Made by a program: the position numbers and the translations under genes. DNA of 64,000 nucleotides from Vicinamibacterales bacterium. GTDB lineage: Bacteria > Acidobacteriota > Vicinamibacteria > Vicinamibacterales > UBA823. Of the stretch, positions 54,960-62,916 are shown in pieces. Under the pieces are notes generated by a model, which had not been told where the DNA came from, searched no databases, and was given only the letters and a program-made list of their open reading frames with translations. Each line of letters begins with the position of its first letter. Position 1 is the first letter of the stretch. The stretch spans positions 124,001 to 188,000 of the forward strand of contig DASCOS010000013.1 in assembly GCA_036012125.1 (NCBI GenBank). The letters run 5' to 3'.

Positions 54960-56054
54960 ATGCATTCAATGAAGCTCAGTCGTCGACACTTTCTATCCGG
55001 AATGACCGGCGTTGGAACCATTCTTCCTATCACAACTACCGCAGTTGGCTCTCCTCAAGCTGGAAGCCCGGGGCGGCCCCTGGTTGTTACCTCTAAAACT
55101 AACCCGCTGGTGCGAGAGGAAATTACGACCGCTGCCTGGGATCTAATGCGGGCAGGTGGTAGCGCTATGGACGCTGCAGAGAAGGCTACCAATATTTCAG
55201 AACGGGACCCGAGAGATGCAACAGTGGGCTACGGTGGCGATCCTAACGAGGACGGGTTCTTGCAGTTGGATGCGTGCGTCATGAACGGTGCCGACAACAA
55301 CAATATCGGCGCAGTCGCCGCCATAGAAAACATAAAGACTCCTTCATCAATCGCCCGGTTGGTCATGGAACGAACCGATCACTGGCTCTTGGTTGGCCGT
55401 GGCGCCCTTCGATTCGCCAAAATGCATGGCTTTCCGGAGGAGAACCTGCTGACCGATGAAGCGAGACAACACTGGCTTGAATGGAAGGAAACACTTAGCG
55501 ATCGTGACTACTATTTCCCACCCCGTGACCCATCCGAGCCGGAAGGCGGAACGATTAATGTCCTGACGTTAGACCAAAATGGCGATCTCGCTGGTGCAAC
55601 CAGCACGGTGGGGCACCACTTCAAGTTGGTTGGGCGCGTCGGTGACTCACCTATTATCGGAGCCGGTCTTTACGTTGACAACGCAGTCGGAGCTGCCGGT
55701 GCCACTGGGCACGGCGAAGAATGTGTGAAGAATTGCGGCAGTTTCTTTGTGGTTGAACGCATGCGAGAAGGCTTGACACCACAAGCGGCCTGCGAAGCAT
55801 TTTGTCAGCGGGTGTCGGAGCGGAACAACGAGCGTCCAATGTTCAACCTAAAGCTTGTTGCGCTAGACAAACAAAGTCGCTATGGGTGCTGCTCTCTGCG
55901 AGGTCGCGAGATACGGGATGGTAGTCAAGCAACTGGTTCCTCGGCTGGTCTTGGCTTCGCTGTGCATGACGAACGGGGACATCGAACAGAGCCAGGAGGG
56001 GCTATCCTCCCAGCCTTAACCCAAGCAGAGCTCGACGCTCTCCCGTGGCGGTAG
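54960..56054 (+). CDS. Tat-exported N4-(beta-N-acetylglucosaminyl)-L-asparaginase-like hydrolase (copy 3)
   Basis: Third aspartylglucosaminidase-like Ntn-hydrolase, 364 aa, clearly more diverged than the two tandem copies. The Tat signal is SRRHFLS. The predicted nucleophile is Thr198 in EGGTINVLT, followed by AGATSTVGHHFKLVGRVGDSPI and AGLYVDNAVGAAGATGHGE, closer to the classic bacterial aspartylglucosaminidase pattern. It follows the sulfatase by 87 bases on the same strand and may be expressed with it; together they could strip sulfated glycan-Asn units. AGGAGGACAC precedes the ATG. Confidence 0.9.
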   Translation: MHSMKLSRRHFLSGMTGVGTILPITTTAVGSPQAGSPGRPLVVTSKTNPLVREEITTAAWDLMRAGGSAMDAAEKATNISERDPRDATVGYGGDPNEDGFLQLDACVMNGADNNNIGAVAAIENIKTPSSIARLVMERTDHWLLVGRGALRFAKMHGFPEENLLTDEARQHWLEWKETLSDRDYYFPPRDPSEPEGGTINVLTLDQNGDLAGATSTVGHHFKLVGRVGDSPIIGAGLYVDNAVGAAGATGHGEECVKNCGSFFVVERMREGLTPQAACEAFCQRVSERNNERPMFNLKLVALDKQSRYGCCSLRGREIRDGSQATGSSAGLGFAVHDERGHRTEPGGAILPALTQAELDALPWR

Positions 56055-56104
56055 CCATCTCTAGTTAGACTGTTCAGTAAGCTACCACTAGAATAGCGAA
56101 TCTA

Positions 56105-57796
56105 ATGGCGACAAACCAGGCCACTCTTCCCTACGATGTCTGCGTAGTTGGCTCTGGTGCCGGCGGTGGCATGGTGGCCAAGGTGCTCACAGAGGCCGGA
56201 GCCGAAGTCGTGATGTTAGAGGCAGGGGCGCCCTGGGACACGAGGTCCGACTCCCAGATGTTTGCGTGGCCGTATGATTCACCTCGACGTGGAGCCGGCA
56301 CTGAACGACCTTTCGGAGAATTTGACGCTTGCATTGGCGGATGGGAGTTGGACGGCGAGCCATATACCGTAGCGGCTGGCGAGCGCTTCGACTGGTTCCG
56401 CGCGCGCATGCTTGGTGGTCGAACAAATCATTGGGGTCGAATCTCACTCCGGTACGGCCCAAACGATTTCCGCCGTCGCAGTCTCGACGGTCTCGGAGAC
56501 GACTGGCCGATTAGCTACGAGGAACTTAAGCCCTACTACGATTCACTAGACCGTCTCGTAGGACTTTTTGGTTCAGCCGAAGGGCTCCCCAACGAGCCGG
56601 ACGGAATTTTTCAGCCTCCACCACGGCCACGGTGCTATGAGCTTCTGATCAAGCAGTCGTGTGATCGTCTTGGTGTCACGTGTATTCCTTCGAGGATGTC
56701 GATTCTTACGCAAGGCCACAATGGTCGGTCAGCTTGTCATTACTGTGGCCAGTGTGGACGAGGCTGCCGCACGGCTTCAAACTTTTCGTCACCGACCGTA
56801 CTTTTACCCCCTGCTCTGGCCACTGGCCGGTTGACGATTATAACCAACGCGATGGGACGCGAGGTAACCATCAACCGCAGTGGCCTTACTACCGGCGTTT
56901 CATACGTCAACACAAATAATGGGCAGGAGCGCCACGTCCGGGCGCGTATCGTCGTCCTCGCAGCTAGTGCGTGCGAATCTGCACGACTACTCCTAAATTC
57001 CAAGTCAACGCTGTTCCCGGACGGCCTGGCGAACTCGAGCGGGACGGTTGGTCGCTATTTAACTGATTCCACCGGAACCGACGTTGCGGGTTTTATTCCC
57101 TCGCTCCTAGACGGCGTGCCACATAACGAAGATGGCGCTGGGGGCATGCACGTCTTTATGCCATGGTGGCTTGAGAACGCCAATCTTGATTTTCCGAGGG
57201 GTTATCACATCGAACCCTGGGGTGGCCGTCGAATGCCAAAATTTGGGAGTTTTAGCGGCATTGAACGTTATCCCTCCGGAGGTGGATGGGGCCAGAGCCT
57301 GAAGGAGGACTACCGCCGCTACTACGGTGCGGTGGTTGGCCTTTCCGGACGCGGGGAAATGATCCCGAACGCTCATAGCTACTGCGAAATCGACCCGGAC
57401 ACTGTTGACCGCTGGGGAATTCCAGTGTTGCGCTTTAGCTTTCAGTGGAACGACCACGAACGCCTCCAGTCTCGCCACATGCAACAAACCTTTCGGGAAC
57501 TCATTGATGACATGGGTGGGACTTCCCTCACGCCCGAACCTAACAGAGAAAACGAATTTCGTCTTGAGCCAGGCGGCCGAATTATTCATGAAGCTGGGGT
57601 AACTCGGATGGGCCATTCCGCTGACTCCTCGGTATTAAACGCGCACTGCCAAGCCCATGAAGTCAAGAATCTCTTCGTCGCTGACGGAGGCCCGTTCGTG
57701 TCGCAAGCAGACAAGAATCTCACCTGGACTATCATGGCCCTTGCCATGCGAACCGGAGAGCACATTGCTGACATGCGGAATCGTGGCGAACTCTAG
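56105..57796 (+). CDS. GMC-family FAD oxidoreductase with ferredoxin-like Cys motif (sugar dehydrogenase large subunit)
   Basis: A 563 aa GMC-type flavoprotein. The FAD motif is CVVGSGAGGGMVAKVLTEAGAEV. The second FAD motif is ARMLGGRTNHWGR. The catalytic His lies in AGVTRMGHSADSS and the closing Asn in ADKNLTWTIMALA. A CxxCxxCxxxC motif (Cys211, 214, 217, 221) sits where bacterial FAD-glucose dehydrogenases carry their iron-sulfur cysteines, so a cluster is likely. No signal peptide is present; export probably occurs as a complex with the Tat-bearing small subunit encoded 11 bases downstream. The pair resembles glucoside/pyranose 3-dehydrogenases and gluconate-type dehydrogenases. Confidence 0.87.
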   Translation: MATNQATLPYDVCVVGSGAGGGMVAKVLTEAGAEVVMLEAGAPWDTRSDSQMFAWPYDSPRRGAGTERPFGEFDACIGGWELDGEPYTVAAGERFDWFRARMLGGRTNHWGRISLRYGPNDFRRRSLDGLGDDWPISYEELKPYYDSLDRLVGLFGSAEGLPNEPDGIFQPPPRPRCYELLIKQSCDRLGVTCIPSRMSILTQGHNGRSACHYCGQCGRGCRTASNFSSPTVLLPPALATGRLTIITNAMGREVTINRSGLTTGVSYVNTNNGQERHVRARIVVLAASACESARLLLNSKSTLFPDGLANSSGTVGRYLTDSTGTDVAGFIPSLLDGVPHNEDGAGGMHVFMPWWLENANLDFPRGYHIEPWGGRRMPKFGSFSGIERYPSGGGWGQSLKEDYRRYYGAVVGLSGRGEMIPNAHSYCEIDPDTVDRWGIPVLRFSFQWNDHERLQSRHMQQTFRELIDDMGGTSLTPEPNRENEFRLEPGGRIIHEAGVTRMGHSADSSVLNAHCQAHEVKNLFVADGGPFVSQADKNLTWTIMALAMRTGEHIADMRNRGEL

Positions 57797-57807
57797 CAGA
57801 TATCTCA

Positions 57808-58419
57808 ATGAGTAAAATTCCGAGACGTGACGCTCTCAAGCAACTGATGTCGGCCCCGCTCGCCGCAGGGCTCGCCTGGACTCCTGCTGAAGCCAGAACC
57901 GCGCGCGCGCGGGCAGATGCGGCCCGACAAGAAGCCACTAATTCCCAATCTACCTTTACATTGAACTTTCTGACGCAGCATGAATTTGCAACTGTTACCA
58001 CTTTGACCGAAATGATTCTGCCTGCCGATAGCCGGTCTGGTGGCGCATCCAGCGCAGGGGTTCCAGAATTTATTGATTTTATGATGTTGGACCAGCCCGA
58101 CCGACAACGCGCGATGCGGAATGGTCTGAGTTGGCTGGATACTGAGTGTCGGCAGCGATTCGACCAATCATTTGTCGACTGTTCGGACGAAGAACGAGCT
58201 GGCCTTCTCGATGACATTGCCTGGCCTGGGCGCGCTTCTGAAACCCTCGAGGAAGGCGTGAGGTTCTTCTCGAATATCCGGGACCTCACCGCAACCGGCT
58301 TCTGGACGAGTCGAGAGGGAATCGATGATTTGCAATATCTCGGAAATAGATATCTGTCGAACTGGCAAGGATGCCCGCCCGACGCGCTGGCCAAGCTCGG
58401 GGTCCGCTACGAAGACTGA
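57808..58419 (+). CDS. Gluconate 2-dehydrogenase subunit 3 family protein (small subunit)
   Basis: A 203 aa protein with a Tat-like N-terminus (PRRDALKQLMSAPLAAGLAW) and the subunit-3 pattern: FLTQHEFATVTTLTEMILPAD, GVPEFIDFMML and a late aromatic-rich segment (RFFSNIRDLTATGFWTS). This family pairs with GMC dehydrogenases and carries them through the Tat system; it also aids folding. It lies 11 bases after the large subunit. A cytochrome c subunit that would complete the electron path is not found in the window. Confidence 0.88.
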   Translation: MSKIPRRDALKQLMSAPLAAGLAWTPAEARTARARADAARQEATNSQSTFTLNFLTQHEFATVTTLTEMILPADSRSGGASSAGVPEFIDFMMLDQPDRQRAMRNGLSWLDTECRQRFDQSFVDCSDEERAGLLDDIAWPGRASETLEEGVRFFSNIRDLTATGFWTSREGIDDLQYLGNRYLSNWQGCPPDALAKLGVRYED

Positions 58420-58451
58420 AGCCTAGTAATCGGTTCTTAGAGCTTCCCAAA

Positions 58452-59924
58452 CTAGTTAAACTGCTTCGGGGGCCATTTGGCTCCTGTTAGACGAGACACG
58501 GCTGAAATTGTAACCAGCCCAGCGAGCATTGCGAAGGTGCGAAACGGAAAAACCGTCACCCCGCTAGTCACCTCCTCGGCTGTATACGGCAAAACTCCTG
58601 GAATGCCGAGTAGCGGCTCACCCGCACCCAATCGGAGTGAAAGAGAAACGCAGAACCCCAATAGCACTCCGAAGCGATTCGCTCGGGGGTCATAAAGAAC
58701 GCAAACTAACTGAGGAAAGAGAATGCAGTAAACGAAATCGCTGGACAAGAACCATAAGGCATAAACACTCTGCACATTGAGTGCGATCATCGTTGCCCCG
58801 CAACCCACAATGATAATCGTCCATCGTATCACCCGTCGGAGTGCTTCTGGAGTTGCTGTTGAACCCGCCAGTGGTCGGTAGATATTCCAAGTGGCCATCG
58901 ACGACGCTGACAAGATGGATGAATCCACCGATGACATTACTGCGGCGGCGAGTCCTCCAAGTCCAAGAATCGCCACCACCGAAGGCGTTAAGTGGTGTAA
59001 CACCATCGGAAGTATTAGTGCAGAGTCTGGTTCCGAAACGCCCAAGGCTCCCCAGTCAGTGGCTCTACCGATTAAACCGATGGCCAGAGCTGGAACGGCC
59101 GCCGTTAGGCTTAACGCGCCAGCCCATAGTGAGAGGCGCCGTGCAATTCCTGGGCTTTCCGTAGCAAGCACCCGCTGGAAATAGACGTGCCAAGGAATAC
59201 CACCGCAGACAAGAAGTAGCGCCGAGTCCCACCATGGCAACCACGACGATGGCGGCGAACCTGTTCCACTTGCAACATACTCGTGCCAAACGACCGCGAC
59301 TCCCCCGACGTTCCCCATAGCGAAGAATACCGCTACCGATAAGCTAATAAATACCAATACCATCTGCGCGACATCGGTAAGGACCACTGCCCACAGACCG
59401 CTTTGGGCCGTGTAAGACACCGCAACAGCTGCCGACAAGACCACCCCAATGACAAACGGAACCCCAGCGATAACCTCGAAGGTAGCGCCGAGGGCTGAAA
59501 GTATCGCCGCTGTCCAGAACAACTCGCCAAGGAGAGCTGGGAGATACAGGCAGGCCGACACATCGGCACCATAGCGCCGCTCGAAGGGGTCCAGCATTGT
59601 TGTAAAACCGAGCCGGCGCATGGTCGGCGCAAAACAGAGGCCGCCAAACACAAGGCTCAGGGCATAGCCCCAAGGAGCCTGTGCCCGCCATAGACCACCA
59701 CTGTAGGTAGCTTCGGCCGTGCCACTGAGGTAACCACCGCCCACCCAGGTGGCTGTCATAGTGATTACCCCAATCCCAAGAGGAAGCCCACGGCCTGCTA
59801 AGACCATGCCGGTGAAACCGGTGGCGTTGGCGCGCCGAGAGGCCCGTGAGCCAAGGTAATACAGAAGGAGGTAGAGCGCCGCGATTGCTAAGACCGCGGT
59901 CCATCTAGTTTGGGAATATTCCAC
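58452..59924 (-). CDS. Sodium:solute symporter closely resembling animal choline transporter CHT1 (SLC5A7)
   Basis: A 490 aa membrane protein of the SSS family with about 13 helices. It matches the high-affinity choline transporter group to a striking degree: ATWVGGGYLSGTAEATY, WGYALSLVFGGLCFAP, GFTTMLDPFERRYG, GELFWTAAILSALGAT, GGIPWHVYFQRVLA, SSVDSSILSASSM and FLSSDFVYCILFPQLVCVLY. Aromatic residues at positions equivalent to the choline cage of CHT1 (Trp60, Tyr87, Trp137, Trp245) are all present; the equivalence is from memory, not alignment. It is the last gene of a sugar-type operon (22 bases after the MFS gene), so its natural substrate may be choline or another cation or neutral osmolyte, which remains unsettled. 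Confidence 0.85.
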   Translation of the reverse strand: MEYSQTRWTAVLAIAALYLLLYYLGSRASRRANATGFTGMVLAGRGLPLGIGVITMTATWVGGGYLSGTAEATYSGGLWRAQAPWGYALSLVFGGLCFAPTMRRLGFTTMLDPFERRYGADVSACLYLPALLGELFWTAAILSALGATFEVIAGVPFVIGVVLSAAVAVSYTAQSGLWAVVLTDVAQMVLVFISLSVAVFFAMGNVGGVAVVWHEYVASGTGSPPSSWLPWWDSALLLVCGGIPWHVYFQRVLATESPGIARRLSLWAGALSLTAAVPALAIGLIGRATDWGALGVSEPDSALILPMVLHHLTPSVVAILGLGGLAAAVMSSVDSSILSASSMATWNIYRPLAGSTATPEALRRVIRWTIIIVGCGATMIALNVQSVYALWFLSSDFVYCILFPQLVCVLYDPRANRFGVLLGFCVSLSLRLGAGEPLLGIPGVLPYTAEEVTSGVTVFPFRTFAMLAGLVTISAVSRLTGAKWPPKQFN

Positions 59925-59946
59925 GATCAGGTGAGGGTTCTAAAGA

Positions 59947-61179
59947 TTACCCGGCAGCAGCGGGTTCTATGCCATCTCCAACTGCTGCGCTCTTGCCATC
60001 CTCCTGCCTAAACAGGAATGCAAAAAGGATGAGCACACCGACGGCGCCAACGGCTGGGACGAGCCAAATACTGGCCCAGTCGTGCTGGTTGCTCGTCAAG
60101 CTGAAGTTTTCCACCACTACCCCGGAGAACCAGGAACCAATCAGCATCCCAACTCCAAGGGTGACAAACGCAATTAATCCCTGCGCTGCAGCGCGCAAAT
60201 GTAAAGGAGCCTTGCGGTCAACATAAATCTGTCCGGTGACGAAAAAGAAGTCATAACAAATTCCGTGGAGAAGGATGCCGAGATAAAGCATCCACACCAA
60301 CGGCCCAGTGTCCCCAAGGGCGAATAGCGCATACCGCACTACCCAGGCGAGCATCCCTAGTAACAACATTCGCTTCACGCCCAGTCGTACAAAGAACCAG
60401 GGCATGATTAGCATAAAACCAATTTCCGACATTTGCCCAAGAGTCATCTTGCCGGCCGCATTTTCAAAACCAATTTCATTTAGAAACGGATTGGCAAACG
60501 CATAATAAAACTGCAAGGGAATGGAAACGAGAAAGGACCCGAGCACAAACACTGCAAATGACCGATCCTTGAAAAGCTTCAGGGCGTCGAGCCCTAACAC
60601 ATCTCGCGCTCTAATCCGTGTGGCCACCCGCTTCGGTGGCGTATGCGGCAACATCAAGCAAAATAGGCCTAAGCCGATTGAACCTCCAGCCGCAATCTGC
60701 ATTGGCACAGCGGTGCTTTCTAATCGTAGAAATCCAACGGTGAGCCCAGCAATAATCCATCCTATCGTTCCGAGGACTCGAACCGCTGGAAACTCCTTGC
60801 CGGGATCCCGCATCTGATGAAAAGACAAGGAGTTGGTCAGTGCCAAGGTTGGCATATAGAGCAACGTGTAGCCGAGTAGAACGACGTAGAATAATCCGAA
60901 CGTCTGAATCGTCGAAACCGCAAAGAGCGCAAACCCGCCGCAAAGATGTAGGACGCTGAGGATTCTTTCCGTAGAAAAGTAGCGGTCGGCGACCATCCCA
61001 ACGAAAAATGGCGAAATCATCGCCGCCACACCTGTTGTTCCGTAGGCTAGACCAATCTGCTGCCCCTGAAACTCGAGACCTTCCGCTAGGTAGGTGCCCA
61101 TCGTGACGTACCACGCCCCCCAGACAAAATATTGGAGGAACATCATCACGAAGAGTTTCGCGCGAATTCCAATCGGCAT
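59947..61179 (-). CDS. MFS permease, NupG-like nucleoside/sugar symporter family
   Basis: A 410 aa protein with about 12 membrane helices and the start typical of the NupG-like group in Planctomycetes and Bacteroidota: KLFVMMFLQYFVWGAWYVTMGTYL, then SPFFVGMVADRYFSTERILS and VRVLGTIGWIIAGL. In the same operon as DUF1080, ThuA and Gfo/Idh genes it probably brings in a sugar, glycoside or nucleoside. It lies 30 bases after the DUF1080 gene and 22 bases before the symporter gene. Confidence 0.85.
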   Translation of the reverse strand: MPIGIRAKLFVMMFLQYFVWGAWYVTMGTYLAEGLEFQGQQIGLAYGTTGVAAMISPFFVGMVADRYFSTERILSVLHLCGGFALFAVSTIQTFGLFYVVLLGYTLLYMPTLALTNSLSFHQMRDPGKEFPAVRVLGTIGWIIAGLTVGFLRLESTAVPMQIAAGGSIGLGLFCLMLPHTPPKRVATRIRARDVLGLDALKLFKDRSFAVFVLGSFLVSIPLQFYYAFANPFLNEIGFENAAGKMTLGQMSEIGFMLIMPWFFVRLGVKRMLLLGMLAWVVRYALFALGDTGPLVWMLYLGILLHGICYDFFFVTGQIYVDRKAPLHLRAAAQGLIAFVTLGVGMLIGSWFSGVVVENFSLTSNQHDWASIWLVPAVGAVGVLILFAFLFRQEDGKSAAVGDGIEPAAAG

Positions 61180-61209
61180 TAGGACTATGGCTTGGAAGAA
61201 CTGTCGGGC

Positions 61210-62043
61210 CTACCTGGGCAGCCGCCGAACCTTTATGTTGCGATAAAACACTGGGTCGCCATGATTCTGAAGAGCAAAATGACCTTGCCGAGCTTGCCCG
61301 AACTCAGGATATACCCCAAACTTACTTTCCTGAACCCGACGTTCCCACTCTTCGCTCCATAGTTCGTACTCAACAATCAGGACACCGTTCAGCCAATATT
61401 CAACATGACTACCTTCGACCAGAATGCGAACAGTGTTCCAATCACCAACGGGATTAACGAGATTCACCGACTCGCCATACGTACCCTCGTCAGGACCATC
61501 CGATGTCTTAGTTACCTGCCCGTAATCCAGATGACCGCCGTCCGCCAGAATCCGAATAGCGTTCCATTTTTCAGCCCCGTCGACGGTGTCTCTCGAACGA
61601 CCGAAAAGACCGTAGTCGCTTCCAGCGGAGGTCTTAGTCTCCTGTCCATCGGGGTGGGCGGCATCATCGAGCACTTGCATCTCCGGCGCAGTGTGCCATA
61701 CGGCCCCAGCGCCTTCCCGAACACGGAAAAAAATGCCGCTATTCCCTCCAGTTTCAATCTTCCAGTCAAGGCGTAGGTCGAAATTCTCAAAAACCGCATC
61801 GGTAATGATGTCGCCGCCCTCACCGACGCGAGACAGTAGCCCGTCAACTGCTCCCCACCCTTCAACCTCGCCCTCCTGGCCATAATTACGCCAGCCATCA
61901 AGCGCTTGACCATCGAAGAGCAACTCCCAGCCATCAGCTTTCTCGGCTGAGGTTAACGTGTTATGCGATATCTGTTCTGCTTGAGCTTCTGCTCCCAACA
62001 AGAGCCCGCTCACGAGCCCAATGACCACCATTAGTAGCTGCAT
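61210..62043 (-). CDS. DUF1080 (3-keto-disaccharide hydrolase-type) protein with an internal tandem duplication
   Basis: An exported 277 aa protein. The signal peptide ends near AEAQA. The concanavalin-like domain shows WELLFDGQALDGWRNYG, GNSGIFFRV, HTAPEMQVLDDAAHPDG and the closing FALQNHGDPVFYRNIKVR. DUF1080 members cleave 3-keto glycosides by elimination or hydrolysis in oxidative glycan breakdown. Residues 133-174 and 175-216 are a gapless 42-residue tandem repeat (GQ-TKTS ... WN-x-x-RIL ... H-x-x-Y), about half identical. The family normally has one such unit, so this is an unusual expansion. It sits between the ThuA and MFS genes. Confidence 0.88.
   Translation of the reverse strand: MQLLMVVIGLVSGLLLGAEAQAEQISHNTLTSAEKADGWELLFDGQALDGWRNYGQEGEVEGWGAVDGLLSRVGEGGDIITDAVFENFDLRLDWKIETGGNSGIFFRVREGAGAVWHTAPEMQVLDDAAHPDGQETKTSAGSDYGLFGRSRDTVDGAEKWNAIRILADGGHLDYGQVTKTSDGPDEGTYGESVNLVNPVGDWNTVRILVEGSHVEYWLNGVLIVEYELWSEEWERRVQESKFGVYPEFGQARQGHFALQNHGDPVFYRNIKVRRLPR
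61396..61647 (-). repeat. 42-residue tandem duplication inside the DUF1080 gene
   Basis: Two adjacent units of 126 bases: 61522-61647 and 61396-61521. The proteins match at 20 of 42 positions without gaps (conserved GQ, TKTS, G-x-D-x-G, WN, RIL, H-x-x-Y). Confidence 0.8.
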
Positions 62044-62074
62044 GCACAGTCCTCAAGAAAATAAAGGTCTACTC

Positions 62075-62833
62075 CTAATCCACAACCCCTGCCGCCCATC
62101 GGATCCCGGCAACCAGGTGTTTTCTGAATCGGATATCTCGCCATACATCAGGCTCATGCCCCAGCGCGGTGTAGAAGACGCGGCCGGCTCCATGTTGACG
62201 GGTCCAAGCTACAGCAAAGTCCCCATCGCTCCGATTGATGCCATCAGCACCCATGTCAACGGAATCCGTTTCTAGGCTAAGAAGAACAGTCACGTCTTCG
62301 CGGGACCAGTTACGAAACTGATAGATCTCATCATATAAACGCATCGAGGTGCCTAGATGCTGCGTCGCGGAATGTTGCTGGTCTTCGACTGTTATAGTCA
62401 CCTCTTGATGCCACGGATGACCGTCAAAATATCCACCCAACATCTCTCCGTACTCCGGCCACTCATAGAAAGTGTCCGAGGCGCTGTGAACACCAATAAA
62501 TCCTCCGCCATCTCGAATAAATGCTGCGAGCGCCGATTGCTGGACTTCGTTCATAGGGAGTTCACCCGTTGTAAAAAACATGACGGCATCAAAGTCCCGC
62601 AAACGCTCAGCGGAAATTTCCTCAGCCGCTTTAAGCACTGTCACATCGAAGGTGTCGGCCTCCCTCTCCAACTCAAGCATGACTTCCTCGGCAACAGGTA
62701 GCACCCCGTGTTCGAACGCTGCCGAATGGGCTAGATAGAGAACGCGTGGAGGCGACTGTGCTCTAACCGCAGCCACGCCGACCACGGCCACCAACAGTGG
62801 AACAGACATCCATCTCGAGTAATTCGTCATCAC
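62075..62833 (-). CDS. Secreted ThuA-like domain protein
   Basis: A 252 aa protein with a signal peptide (VPLLVAVVGVAAVRAQ) and a ThuA (class-I-amidotransferase-like) fold: LYLAHSAAFEHGVL, FDAVMFFTTGELP, FIRDGGGFIGVHSASDTFYEWPEYG, YFDGHPWHQ, and the closing HGAGRVFYTALGHEPDVW. In Agrobacterium and rhizobia ThuA acts with ThuB (a Gfo/Idh dehydrogenase) in trehalose-type disaccharide use through 3-keto intermediates. It lies 31 bases before the DUF1080 gene on the same strand. Confidence 0.88.
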   Translation of the reverse strand: MMTNYSRWMSVPLLVAVVGVAAVRAQSPPRVLYLAHSAAFEHGVLPVAEEVMLELEREADTFDVTVLKAAEEISAERLRDFDAVMFFTTGELPMNEVQQSALAAFIRDGGGFIGVHSASDTFYEWPEYGEMLGGYFDGHPWHQEVTITVEDQQHSATQHLGTSMRLYDEIYQFRNWSREDVTVLLSLETDSVDMGADGINRSDGDFAVAWTRQHGAGRVFYTALGHEPDVWRDIRFRKHLVAGIRWAAGVVD

Positions 62834-62916
62834 TTCACCACCAACTCCACAACCGAGTATTCATAGTTAAGCCAATCGGATCCGCTAGGGCCTTAGGTTT
62901 ACCCGCCATCCCCGCA

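Noticed and set aside
59344-59904. Long open frame (186 aa) inside the symporter gene
   Set aside because: Same-strand shadow of the SSS gene; Arg/Ser/Trp-rich composition typical of out-of-frame reading.
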